The notes beneath the pieces were generated by a model. The model ran no database searches, was not told the DNA's origin, and saw only the letters and a program-made list of their open reading frames with translations. A stretch of 64,000 nucleotides of DNA from the NCBI RefSeq assembly GCF_032716425.1, contig NZ_CP090419.1, forward strand, positions 917,001-981,000, read 5' to 3'. How positions within the stretch are numbered: the stretch's first letter is position 1; every line of letters starts with the position of its first letter. Position numbers and translations under genes: made by a program. Positions 35,644 to 44,244 of the stretch are shown piece after piece. The DNA comes from Pseudoalteromonas sp. N1230-9 (GTDB taxonomy: Bacteria; Pseudomonadota; Gammaproteobacteria; Enterobacterales; Alteromonadaceae).

Positions 35644-36422
35644 ACTCCTTAATTGCTTTAACCAGTAACGACATTGTTAGCTGGATGGGTACCATGTGGT
35701 GGCCATTTGTTCGGTTTTCGGCTTTGCTGTGGGCAATGCCAGTATTTGAAAACCCTGCAGTGACTCCACGCGCGCGAATCGCTGTAGCTATGATGTTGGC
35801 CTTTTTAGTGGCAGGGCAATTACCACTCGCGCCAGCCGTTGATATTTTTTCGTTAGATGCGGTCGTGCTGACTGTTGAGCAGATCATTTTTGGTGTCTTA
35901 ATGGGGCTTGCCTTGCGGTTGTTGTTTGAAGTGATGTCTCTGGTTGGTCTTGTGTTGTCGATGCAAATGGGTTTATCGATGGCTTTGGTAATGGACCCAG
36001 GCAGTGGTAACCAAGTTGCATTGTTAGGGCAGTTATTCTGGATAATGGCTGCGCTTTTGTTTTTTGCCGCTGACGGTCATTTAATTACTTTGCACGTCAT
36101 GGTCGAGAGTTTTACTGTTTGGCCTATTGGCAGCAGTATTTATAACTTAGACATTATGGCTGTCGTTAATTTATTTGCTTGGTTATTAGCCTCTACTTTA
36201 CTGCTTGCACTACCTGGCGTGATTGCCATGATGTTAGTCAATCTAACGTTTGGTGTAGCAAGTCGCGCAGCTCCTTCTTTGAATATCTTTGTTTTAGGCT
36301 TTCCGATGGCCTTAATAATGGGTTTCTTTTGTGTATTTATGACGCTTAGTTACACAGGCAATGCATTTGCTAACCTGACCTACCATGTTTTAACCGTATT
36401 TAAAACGGCGATGAGAGGGTAA
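35640..36422 (+). CDS. fliR: FliR flagellar export gate protein
   Basis: Gate subunit, 260 aa, multiple membrane segments, with a TTG start overlapping the fliQ stop (TTGA). Motifs include WWPFVRFSALLWAMPVFENPAVTPRARIAVAMMLAF, the PGSGNQVALLGQLFWIMAALLFFAADGHL region, and NLTFGVASRAAPSLNIFVLGFPMALIMGFF, all FliR-typical. Confidence 0.95.
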   Translation: MNSLIALTSNDIVSWMGTMWWPFVRFSALLWAMPVFENPAVTPRARIAVAMMLAFLVAGQLPLAPAVDIFSLDAVVLTVEQIIFGVLMGLALRLLFEVMSLVGLVLSMQMGLSMALVMDPGSGNQVALLGQLFWIMAALLFFAADGHLITLHVMVESFTVWPIGSSIYNLDIMAVVNLFAWLLASTLLLALPGVIAMMLVNLTFGVASRAAPSLNIFVLGFPMALIMGFFCVFMTLSYTGNAFANLTYHVLTVFKTAMRG

Positions 36423-37553
36423 ATGTCAGATAACAGCGCACAAGAAAAAACAGAACAGCCCAGTGAAAAGCGCCTCAAAAAAGCACGTGAAGACGGCCAA
36501 GTAGCGCGTTCTAAAGAACTTAATACGGCTATTTTATTAATGGTGAGTGTGGCAGGGCTATTGTTTTTCGCTAATTTATTTTATGACCTATTTATTGGTT
36601 TGATGCGCACAAGTATGCAACTGGATCATAGTATTATCGATAATACGAAACTCATGCCAAATGCCATTGCTCAAGCAATACTCGATATGCTGGCAACTTT
36701 AGTGCCTTTTTTATTGCTCGCGTTCTGTGCTATGTGGATCACGGGTGTGTTACCTGGTGGGTTTATTTTCTCAAAAAAATTACTTGCACCTAAGTTAAGT
36801 AAGCTAAATCCTCTCTCGGGTTTAGGAAGAATGTTTGGTAAGCAAGTTTTGACTGAGCTGTTAAAGTCGATGATTAAAATTGCCTTGTTAGCTATTTGCT
36901 TATTCAGCTTTTTGACTCAGCTATGGCAACAGTTGGTAGCCTTACAAAATCAAGATTTGCTGGTGGCTCTTAATCAAGGTATTAGCTTGCTATTTTTAGC
37001 TATGATGATCACTGTAACTTTGCTGTTATTTGTGGCTGTGATTGATGTGCCTATTCAGCAAAAACAAATTCTAGATAAAATAAAAATGACCCATCAAGAA
37101 GTCAAGGAAGAGCGCAAATCATCCGATGGTAACCCCGAGATCAAAAGCAAAATTAAGCAAATTCAATATCAGCAAGCAAATAGGCGTATCGAAGAGCGGG
37201 TCCCCACAGCAGATGTAATTGTTACAAATCCAACACACTATGCGGTTGCGATTCGCTATAACGAAGAAAAAGCCAAAGCCCCTTATGTTGTCGCTAAAGG
37301 TATGGATGAAATGGCACTTAGGATCAGAACATTAGGGCGTCAGCACAATAAAGAAGTCATTGAGTTACCTGCTTTAGCGCGGGCTATCTACTTTTCGACA
37401 CGCATCGACCAAGAAGTACCTAATGGACTTTATAAAGCGGTTGCTTATGTACTTACTTATGTAATGCAGCTAAAGGCTTACAAGCAAGGGCGAGGTCAAG
37501 CGCCAGCGCCATTGCCTGAACTTGAAATTCCCAAAAATTTACAAAAACCATAA
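36423..37553 (+). CDS. flhB: FlhB export-switch protein
   Basis: Membrane protein that switches export specificity from rod/hook to filament substrates. 376 aa. N-terminal EKTEQPSEKRLKKAREDGQVARSKEL, four membrane segments, and the self-cleavage site NPTH within DVIVTNPTHYAVAIRYN. The C-terminal Pro-rich tail follows the FlhB-C domain. It starts directly after the fliR stop. Confidence 0.97.
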   Translation: MSDNSAQEKTEQPSEKRLKKAREDGQVARSKELNTAILLMVSVAGLLFFANLFYDLFIGLMRTSMQLDHSIIDNTKLMPNAIAQAILDMLATLVPFLLLAFCAMWITGVLPGGFIFSKKLLAPKLSKLNPLSGLGRMFGKQVLTELLKSMIKIALLAICLFSFLTQLWQQLVALQNQDLLVALNQGISLLFLAMMITVTLLLFVAVIDVPIQQKQILDKIKMTHQEVKEERKSSDGNPEIKSKIKQIQYQQANRRIEERVPTADVIVTNPTHYAVAIRYNEEKAKAPYVVAKGMDEMALRIRTLGRQHNKEVIELPALARAIYFSTRIDQEVPNGLYKAVAYVLTYVMQLKAYKQGRGQAPAPLPELEIPKNLQKP

Positions 37554-37562
37554 TGGTGGAGA

Positions 37563-39641
37563 ATGACTTTGAATTGGCGTAGTTTAACCCGACCTTACAC
37601 CGCTATACCGGTATTGCTGTTAGCTGTTTTATCTATGGTTATTTTGCCATTACCCGCATGGCTACTGGATACCTTATTCACCTTCAATATTGTACTTTCT
37701 GTGATCGTGTTATTGGTTGCTGTTTCAAGTTCAAAGCCGCTCGATTTTTCTGTTTTCCCAACCATTCTGTTGGTTGCAACCTTAATGCGTCTTACCCTAA
37801 ATATCGCATCGACGAGGGTTGTTTTGCTACATGGTCATGAAGGCTCTGATGTGGCAGGGCGAGTCATTCAAGCATTTGGTGAAGTGGTGATTGGTGGCAA
37901 CTATGTTGTCGGTATCGTCGTATTCATTATCCTAATGGTGATTAACTTTGTCGTAATCACCAAAGGTGGCGAGCGTATCTCTGAAGTTGCAGCACGTTTT
38001 ACTCTTGATGCAATGCCGGGCAAGCAAATGGCAATTGATGCTGACTTAAATGCGGGATTAATTGGCCCAGAACAAGCTAAAGAACGACGTGCCACCGTGG
38101 CACAAGAAGCTGATTTCTATGGTTCAATGGATGGTGCTTCTAAGTTTGTACGCGGTGATGCAGTAGCCGGTCTGATCATCTTAGTGATCAACTTACTGGG
38201 TGGTGTCAGTATCGGGGTATTTCAGCATGACTTAAGCATGGCTGAAGCATTTCAACGTTTCGCTCTTTTAACAATTGGTGACGGCTTAGTTGCGCAAGTC
38301 CCTTCATTACTGCTGGCTGTTGCTGCAGCAATTATTGTTACCAGAATGAACGATGAAGGTGACATGAGTGAAGCGGTGGGAAGCCAGTTACTTGCCTCAC
38401 CAAGAGTTATTCTAACCGCCGCCTTAGTCATGTTGGTGTTAGGTATTGTGCCAGGTATGCCAAGCCTTGCGTTTATTGGCTTTGCATTGCCTCTTTTGTA
38501 TGTTGCTTGGCGACTTTACAAAAAGACACCACAAGGGCAGTTAGAAGAAGCGCAAAGCATTACAGATACAATTGCCCAAGAACAAGCAGCTCTGAGCTGG
38601 CAAGATATTCCGCATGTCGATACTTTAAGCGTTGAGCTTGGTTTTCGTTTAGTTTATTTGGCCGATAAGGAAAAAGGCGAGGAACTAGCAAAAACAATAC
38701 GTGGTATGCGTAAGAGCTTATCTGAACAACTTGGTTTCTTGTTACCTGAAATCAGAGTTAAAGATAATCTAAATCTTAATCCTCAAGAATATAAAATCAA
38801 ACTAGCGGGAGTGGCCGTTGCGTCTGCTCAACTGAATGCCAAGCAGCTACTAGCTTTAAACACCGGCGATACTTACGGCCAGTTAGATGGTGAACTAACG
38901 ACAGATCCGGCTTATGGCTTGGAAGCGGTGTGGGTTGATGAGCAAAATAAAGCCAAGGCACTGAATATGGGTTATTCAGTTGTCGACTTAGCCACTGTGA
39001 TCGCAACGCATATGGGCAAAGTGATAAAAGAGCATTTAGATGAGCTGTTCAGTTATGAGGATATTCAAAACTTACACGAAAGATTAAAGGCTGTATCACC
39101 TAGTTTGGCTGATGCGCTTGAAAAGTCTTTACCAATTAACCTGCAACTAAAAGTGATGAGAATGCTACTTAAGGAGCATGTTGCGATTGGTGATATCGTG
39201 ACTATTGCAGGCACTTTAGTTGACAGTATTGAAGTCACAAAAGACCCGATTCTACTTGCTGCCGATGTACGCTGTGCACTAAAACGTGTGTTAGTAAAAC
39301 AAGTGATGGGCAGTCGTGACGAATTAGCTGCTTATAGCTTAGATGAAAAACTAGAGCAAACGATGCAGAGTTCGTTAGAGCAAGCAATGCAAGCAGGGAA
39401 GGTAGCATTGGATAGTTTTGCTGTAGACCCTAATTTACTTGGCCAGTTTCAACGAGCCATGCCTGTGATTGCTGATGAAATGAAATCTCAAGGTGTTAAC
39501 CCTGTGTTGATTGTTATTCCGCAGCTAAGACCGTTACTGGCGCGCTATGCGCGTTCATTTACGAAGGGAGGTTTATCTGTACTTTCTTATAACGAAGTGC
39601 CTGATAACATTAAAGTTAGTATTATCGGTTCCCTAGGATAG
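37563..39641 (+). CDS. flhA: FlhA export gate protein
   Basis: Large export gate component, 692 aa. The first ~330 residues hold about eight membrane segments with conserved FHIPEP-type blocks (FPTILLVATLMRLTLNIASTRVVLLHGHEGSDVAGRVI; RFTLDAMPGKQMAIDADLNAGLI; FYGSMDGASKFVRGDAVAGLIILVINLLGG). The C-terminal cytoplasmic ring domain follows. Last gene of the long run from 28197; a c-di-GMP riboswitch leader begins about 130 bases downstream. Confidence 0.97.
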   Translation: MTLNWRSLTRPYTAIPVLLLAVLSMVILPLPAWLLDTLFTFNIVLSVIVLLVAVSSSKPLDFSVFPTILLVATLMRLTLNIASTRVVLLHGHEGSDVAGRVIQAFGEVVIGGNYVVGIVVFIILMVINFVVITKGGERISEVAARFTLDAMPGKQMAIDADLNAGLIGPEQAKERRATVAQEADFYGSMDGASKFVRGDAVAGLIILVINLLGGVSIGVFQHDLSMAEAFQRFALLTIGDGLVAQVPSLLLAVAAAIIVTRMNDEGDMSEAVGSQLLASPRVILTAALVMLVLGIVPGMPSLAFIGFALPLLYVAWRLYKKTPQGQLEEAQSITDTIAQEQAALSWQDIPHVDTLSVELGFRLVYLADKEKGEELAKTIRGMRKSLSEQLGFLLPEIRVKDNLNLNPQEYKIKLAGVAVASAQLNAKQLLALNTGDTYGQLDGELTTDPAYGLEAVWVDEQNKAKALNMGYSVVDLATVIATHMGKVIKEHLDELFSYEDIQNLHERLKAVSPSLADALEKSLPINLQLKVMRMLLKEHVAIGDIVTIAGTLVDSIEVTKDPILLAADVRCALKRVLVKQVMGSRDELAAYSLDEKLEQTMQSSLEQAMQAGKVALDSFAVDPNLLGQFQRAMPVIADEMKSQGVNPVLIVIPQLRPLLARYARSFTKGGLSVLSYNEVPDNIKVSIIGSLG

Positions 39642-39682
39642 TATGAGGTGTATGAATTTAATATGAATAAATACCCATAATG

Positions 39683-39710
39683 TTGCTTTTTGGTTTTTTT
39701 TATCTATAAT
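39683..39710 (+). promoter_or_regulatory. candidate sigma-70 promoter of motY-lafK-fliEFGHIJ
   Basis: TTGCTT (39683-39688), a 16-base spacer and TATAAT (39705-39710). It would start transcription about 50 bases upstream of the riboswitch. A second TATAAT at 39741-39746 lies within an inverted repeat but has no good -35. Confidence 0.5.
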
Positions 39711-39731
39711 CATTAAGAATTAGGTACTTGT

Positions 39732-39754
39732 TAACTGTTTTATAATAACAGTTA
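39732..39754 (+). repeat. inverted repeat TAACTGTT-N7-AACAGTTA upstream of the riboswitch
   Basis: Perfect 8-bp arms (39732-39739 and 39747-39754) flank a TATAAT. It may be an operator overlapping a secondary -10, or a hairpin at the 5' end of the riboswitch transcript. Confidence 0.5.
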
Positions 39755-39768
39755 CTTAGTTGGAAACA

Positions 39769-39865
39769 CTAAGACAATTAAATGGCAAACTACGCCGAAA
39801 GGGTAGGACGCAAAGCTTCCAGTCTAAAACCGCAAGGTCATGATAGTGGGGTTACATTAACTTAG
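39769..39865 (+). promoter_or_regulatory. GEMM / cyclic-di-GMP-I riboswitch upstream of motY-lafK
   Basis: Matches the GEMM-I consensus through the whole core: GGCAAAC (39784-39790), P2 stem CTAC...GTAG capped by a GAAA tetraloop (39797-39800), the highly conserved GACGCAAAGC (39807-39816), TTCC, TCTAAAACC, a P3 hairpin with GCAA loop, then ATAG and GGGGTTAC (39848-39855). The closing P1 pairs CTAAG (39769-39773) with CTTAG (39861-39865), with further pairing inside. About 92 bases separate it from the motY ATG. The leader following P1 shows AGCGG...CCGCT enclosing a small GCCT-CTTC-AGGC hairpin but no clear T-run, so the readout (termination, translation or stability) is not obvious. In this family c-di-GMP binding decides expression of the downstream gene. 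Confidence 0.93.
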
Positions 39866-39957
39866 CGGCACGTCTATTCGCCTCTTCAGGCAATTTGTTC
39901 CGCTTATTATACACGTTAAAGCTCTTAATTGGGCTGTTTATGATAATTGGAATACGA

Positions 39958-40842
39958 ATGAATAACTCACATCAGCTTGTTAAGGCAACTTTTTTAATTG
40001 TTGTAGGCATTATAACTGCTTATGCACTGCCTGTGAAAGCTGAACGCGTAATTACCCAAAATTATGAGCAGGCAACATGGTATGTCAGTGGCGATGCTTT
40101 TTATTGCCAGCTTAGCCAGAAACTAGATAGTTATGCACAATTATCGATTATCAGCGAGCCTTCAGAGCCACAGCATCTGGATTTTAAGTGGCTGTTAACT
40201 GAGCGTGATATCACGGATGTACAGGTATTTGCTCGTACAGCAGATTGGCAAGATAAACGAGCGATTGCCCCTTCTATACAATTCTTTTCAGCCAATATTG
40301 AACAGCAACAGGTTACGTTTAACAAAGGTGTTGCACCTATTTTAAGCGCCATTAAGCAGGGCTACTGGTTAGATACAATCGTCGGGTTTGGTGATGAGCA
40401 GCTCAGACTGACTTTTCCTACAACTCATAGCGATAACGCGATTGATCAATATCAGCAATGCCGTGAAAAATTAGCACCTTTGTCTTGGCGACAAGCGAGA
40501 GATTATGAAATTAATTTTGACTCAGGAGAGCGTGTTGTTAAACGTGCCGCAGACCTGAGTTATTTAGAGAAACTAGTTCGTTATATTCAACTCGATCCTA
40601 AAGTTAAGAAAGTCATGATTGATGGACATACAGACAATGTAGGTTCTCCGCTTGCCAATCGTTTGTTATCGAAAGAAAGAGCAGATGATGTGGCATCCCG
40701 ACTTATCGAGTATGGGATCGATGCAAAGTTAATTGAAATCAGGGCTCACGGAGGACGCTATCCCGTGGCAAGCAATTCAGATTCGAACGGTCAGTCGTCA
40801 AATAGACGCGTCTTAATTCGTCTATTTCGTCAAAAAAGCTAA
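39958..40842 (+). CDS. motY: MotY-like flagellar motor protein (lateral)
   Basis: Periplasmic T-ring/stator-anchoring protein, 294 aa from the ATG at 39958, which gives a standard signal peptide (MNNSHQLVKATFLIVVGII...ending PVKA-ER). Longer TTG/ATG starts upstream (39895, 39940) would add a second hydrophobic stretch. The N-terminal MotY domain is followed by an OmpA-like peptidoglycan-binding domain (about residues 190-290: KVMIDGHTDNVGSPLANRLLSKERADDVASRLIEYGI, SSNRRVLIRL). First gene after the riboswitch, 15 bases before lafK, an order also seen in Vibrio lateral clusters. Confidence 0.9.
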   Translation: MNNSHQLVKATFLIVVGIITAYALPVKAERVITQNYEQATWYVSGDAFYCQLSQKLDSYAQLSIISEPSEPQHLDFKWLLTERDITDVQVFARTADWQDKRAIAPSIQFFSANIEQQQVTFNKGVAPILSAIKQGYWLDTIVGFGDEQLRLTFPTTHSDNAIDQYQQCREKLAPLSWRQARDYEINFDSGERVVKRAADLSYLEKLVRYIQLDPKVKKVMIDGHTDNVGSPLANRLLSKERADDVASRLIEYGIDAKLIEIRAHGGRYPVASNSDSNGQSSNRRVLIRLFRQKS

Positions 40843-40857
40843 GGTGTGAGAAGGAAT

Positions 40858-42168
40858 ATGGATCAGAAACATCTACTATGGCTTGCGCCAGAACAACCAT
40901 CACGTGAAATTGAATTGGCGATCAATGATGAGCAGTATCAACTTCTGTACACAGATTCGATCCCCGATGCTATTGGTTATTGTTTGAGTTATCAGCCTGA
41001 ACTGGTATTAATTGATGCTCAACAAGCACAAATGAACTTGGTTGACTTGGTAAAACTAGTTAAAAGAACTCATCAAGGTGGACAAATTATCACGCTTGTG
41101 GAATCGAACCAAGGTGAGCTTGCTTCACAGTCACTTAATAATGGTGCTGTCGACTTTTTACTTAAACCGTTTTTTGCTGATCAACTAAAACTAACCATCC
41201 GCAACGCTGATTCTATGAAGCATGGTGTGAGTGACTTAATTGCTGTGTCACTGAAATCACAGCAAGTGCTGAGACTTGCCAATCGTGCAGCACAAACATC
41301 TGCAAGCGTACTGATTATGGGTGAGTCGGGCACAGGTAAAGAAAAGTTAGCTAACTTCATTCATCAATCTTCTCCACGTGCAGATAAGCCATTTATTGCG
41401 GTTAACTGCGCAGCTATTCCAGAAAATATGCTGGAGTCTATGTTATTTGGTTATAACAAAGGTGCATTTACCGGTGCGGTAGCACAGCAAGCGGGTAAGT
41501 TTGAGCTTGCAAATGGTGGCACTATTTTACTGGATGAGATAACCGAACTGCCTTTAGAGCTGCAAGCCAAATTACTTCGTGTCCTACAGGAGCGAGAGGT
41601 TGAGCGATTAGGCAGTCATCAACGCATTAAACTCGACATTCGTGTGATTGCAGCATGCAATAAGCCGCTGCGTGAGCAAGTAGAGAAAGGCCTTTTTCGT
41701 GAAGACTTATTTTACCGCTTAGATGTATTGCCGTTAATGTGGCCAGCATTACGTGACCGAAGTGACGATATTTTACCATTAGCAAAGTATTTTATTGCTA
41801 AATACGGAGATGAGAAGTTTCACTTTAGTCAACAGGCAGAGCAGTTAATGTATAGCTATCACTGGCCAGGTAATGTTCGTGAGCTGGAAAATGTAGTGCA
41901 AAGGGCATTAGTGATGGCTCGCGGTGTTGAAATCCAAGCGGCAGATCTAAACCTACCCGAAAACGTTAAAGCACTAACGACAACCAGTGCGTCACAGTTA
42001 AAACATAGCAAGAAACAAGCTGAATTTGATTATATTTATGATTTACTTAGCCGTTTCAAAGGACACAGAACCCAAACCGCAGAGGCACTCGGTGTGAGTA
42101 CCCGAGCTCTTCGATACAAAATAGCCGCCATGCGTGAGTATGGCATGGATATAGACGCAATCGCTTAA
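40858..42168 (+). CDS. lafK: LafK sigma-54-dependent activator of lateral flagellar genes
   Basis: Master regulator, 436 aa from the ATG at 40858 (GAGAAGG upstream; a GTG four codons earlier is less likely). Residues 1-120 form a receiver-like domain in which Asp remains at LVLIDA but the usual N-terminal acidic pair is absent (LLWLAPEQ), so phosphorylation is doubtful. The AAA+ domain has Walker A GESGTGKE at 155-162, the sigma-54 contact loop GAFTGA at 202-207, LLDEITELP, and [10 protein letters not shown] Fis-type helix-turn-helix ([16 protein letters not shown]) ends the protein. It should act on the sigma-54 promoters at 14998 and 28124. Confidence 0.93.
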   Translation: MDQKHLLWLAPEQPSREIELAINDEQYQLLYTDSIPDAIGYCLSYQPELVLIDAQQAQMNLVDLVKLVKRTHQGGQIITLVESNQGELASQSLNNGAVDFLLKPFFADQLKLTIRNADSMKHGVSDLIAVSLKSQQVLRLANRAAQTSASVLIMGESGTGKEKLANFIHQSSPRADKPFIAVNCAAIPENMLESMLFGYNKGAFTGAVAQQAGKFELANGGTILLDEITELPLELQAKLLRVLQEREVERLGSHQRIKLDIRVIAACNKPLREQVEKGLFREDLFYRLDVLPLMWPALRDRSDDILPLAKYFIAKYGDEKFHFSQQAEQLMYSYHWPGNVRELENVVQRALVMARGVEIQAADLNLPENVKALTTTSASQLKHSKKQAEFDYIYDLLSRFKGHRTQTAEALGVSTRALRYKIAAMREYGMDIDAIA

Positions 42169-42184
42169 TTTAAGGAACAGAGTA

Positions 42185-42508
42185 ATGTCACCTATTGAAA
42201 GTCAACGCCTTCTGCTTGGAAAAATGACTGATATGCAGCAACTAGCTGCGGCAGAGACCATTGCGCCTGCAGCAAGTAAATACCAAGATGCAGCAATTAG
42301 TACTGAATTCAAAACAGTTGTTCGCGCGGTTAATGAGCAACAAAATATCTCATCGCAAATGATGCATGCGGTAGATACGGGGCAAACAGATGATGTTGTT
42401 GGGGCGATGGTCGCCAGTCAAAAAGCGAGCCTAAGCTTCTCAATGTTAATGGAAGTACGCAATAAACTACTTAATGGCATTGATGATGTCATGCGTATGT
42501 CACTGTAG
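42185..42508 (+). CDS. fliE: FliE MS-ring/rod junction protein
   Basis: Adapter between MS ring and rod, 107 aa. The C-terminal half carries the family signature TDDVVGAMVASQKASLSFSMLMEVRNKLLNGIDDVMRM. First structural gene downstream of lafK after 16 bases, and so probably controlled with it by the riboswitch. Confidence 0.94.
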   Translation: MSPIESQRLLLGKMTDMQQLAAAETIAPAASKYQDAAISTEFKTVVRAVNEQQNISSQMMHAVDTGQTDDVVGAMVASQKASLSFSMLMEVRNKLLNGIDDVMRMSL

Positions 42509-42516
42509 AGGTTGTT

Positions 42517-44244
42517 ATGAAAGGCGAATTAACTAAAGCTGTACCGCCGATGTCTGGGGAGACAAACCTACGTGAAAAAGTCGTAAACTTCTCAAATAAA
42601 ATAAACTTTTCAAATAAAAGCCATGATAGAAATGTCGCGACAATCGCTTTGTTAGCGACGTTAGTAGCGGCAACTATCGTTGTTATTTTGTGGACATCAG
42701 CAAAGAACTACGTGCCGCTCTATGGAAACCAAGAAAGTTACGATAAAGCCAATATTTTAGAAATATTGGATAAAGAACAAATTGTATTTCGCATTGATAA
42801 CGACACAGGCAACATTTTAGTTCCTCAAGAAAAACTAGCAGACGCACGGATCACTCTAGCGGCACGTGGTATTAAAGCTTCAATGCCTGAGGGCGTTGAT
42901 AACCTCAGTGCTAAAGTATCGATGGGCACAAGCCAGTTTATGGAATCGATGCAATATCAACATGCTTTGGAGGGAGAACTTGCCCGCACCATTATTAATA
43001 TGCAAGGTGTTCGCAATGCGCGAGTACATTTAGCAATACCAAAGCGTAGCTTATTTATAGGCAGGGAAGAGCAAAAATCAGCTGCATCTGTGATGGTTGA
43101 TTTAGCGCCAGGGCATGAACTAAAACCTGAACAAGTAGAAGCTATTATTTCACTCATCATTGGCTCAGTACCTGGTTTAAACCCGCGAGATGTATCAGTA
43201 GTCGATCAGCGCGGAAAGTTACTGTCGGGTGATTTATTTGATACCACTCCCGTTGGTAAAGAAAGTGATAAGAAGCTCGCTTTTATCGAAAAGGTCGAAC
43301 GTAACATAGAGCAACGCGCTGAAATTATGTTACTGCCTATTTTAGGTGAAGGAAATTTTCGAATTCAGGTTTCAACAGATGTTGATTTTAGCGTTGTTGA
43401 AGAAACACGTGAAGCGGTAGACCCACAAGGGGTGTTAAAGCAAGAATTGGTTAAATCAGATTCTCGACAAGACCAATTTGCCGGTGGTATTCCAGGTTCA
43501 CTGGCTAATCAACCTCCACTGCCAGATCAAGAAGGTGAAGAGGCTGAAAATGAGCGAGTATCTGAGCGCAGTGAAAGTAGCCGTGAATATGAAAATGGCC
43601 GCTCTGTTACCCATACTCGTTTTGAAGTTGGACGCTTAAGCTCAATGAGCGTATCTGTACTTGTTAATGAACAAGCCGCTGCCACAGCTGAAGGTTGGAG
43701 CCAAGAAGGCCTAAATTCTTTAGGCGAAATGGTTAAAACAGCTACCGGTTTTAATGAGCAGCGTGGCGATCAGTTCAATATCACCAGTTTTGCATTTGTT
43801 GAAGCAAAACCTTTTGTACCGTCTGACGGATTACAATGGTGGCAAATGCCTGAAATTCGAGAGTATGCTCGTTACATTTTCGGTACTTTTATTAGCTTAA
43901 TGCTTATTTTCTTTGCGGTAAGACCGCTGGTAAATCATTTGATTAAAGGCAAAACAACAGCTTCACCACCAAGCGAAAATGAGCAAGAAAAATTAGCTGC
44001 TGCTAAAAGCGATGCTTATGAAAGACAAAGTACACCTCTGGATGGCGCACTTGAGCGAGATAGCAAAAATGAACAGCCTGAGCAGGAAGGTGAAAATATT
44101 GCATTGCCTAAGATAGGCAGTGATTTTGAAGAGCAAATAGCACACATGCAGTTATTAGCAAGCCGAGAAACCGAGCGTGTAACCTCTGTGATTAAATATT
44201 GGGTAGAGCAAGGAGTTGAAGTTGAGTCAAGTAAATCAAGATAA
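42517..44244 (+). CDS. fliF: FliF MS-ring protein
   Basis: MS-ring subunit, 575 aa. Two membrane segments (about 45-65 and 448-470) flank the large periplasmic part with ring-building motifs (MQYQHALEGELARTIINMQGVRNARVHLAIPKRSLF; VEAIISLIIGSVPGLNPRDVSVVDQRGKLLS). The C-terminus (FEEQIAHMQLLASRETERVTSVIKYWVEQG) is the FliG-binding tail. It overlaps the start of fliG. Confidence 0.96.
   Translation: MKGELTKAVPPMSGETNLREKVVNFSNKINFSNKSHDRNVATIALLATLVAATIVVILWTSAKNYVPLYGNQESYDKANILEILDKEQIVFRIDNDTGNILVPQEKLADARITLAARGIKASMPEGVDNLSAKVSMGTSQFMESMQYQHALEGELARTIINMQGVRNARVHLAIPKRSLFIGREEQKSAASVMVDLAPGHELKPEQVEAIISLIIGSVPGLNPRDVSVVDQRGKLLSGDLFDTTPVGKESDKKLAFIEKVERNIEQRAEIMLLPILGEGNFRIQVSTDVDFSVVEETREAVDPQGVLKQELVKSDSRQDQFAGGIPGSLANQPPLPDQEGEEAENERVSERSESSREYENGRSVTHTRFEVGRLSSMSVSVLVNEQAAATAEGWSQEGLNSLGEMVKTATGFNEQRGDQFNITSFAFVEAKPFVPSDGLQWWQMPEIREYARYIFGTFISLMLIFFAVRPLVNHLIKGKTTASPPSENEQEKLAAAKSDAYERQSTPLDGALERDSKNEQPEQEGENIALPKIGSDFEEQIAHMQLLASRETERVTSVIKYWVEQGVEVESSKSR

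Larger units (their letters stand above)
39642..39957 (+). other. non-coding leader region flhA-motY
   Basis: 316 bases without a gene. In order: no clear terminator after flhA, a candidate sigma-70 promoter, an inverted repeat, the GEMM riboswitch, and a 92-base expression-platform region with nested short hairpins (39864-39904). Confidence 0.7.
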
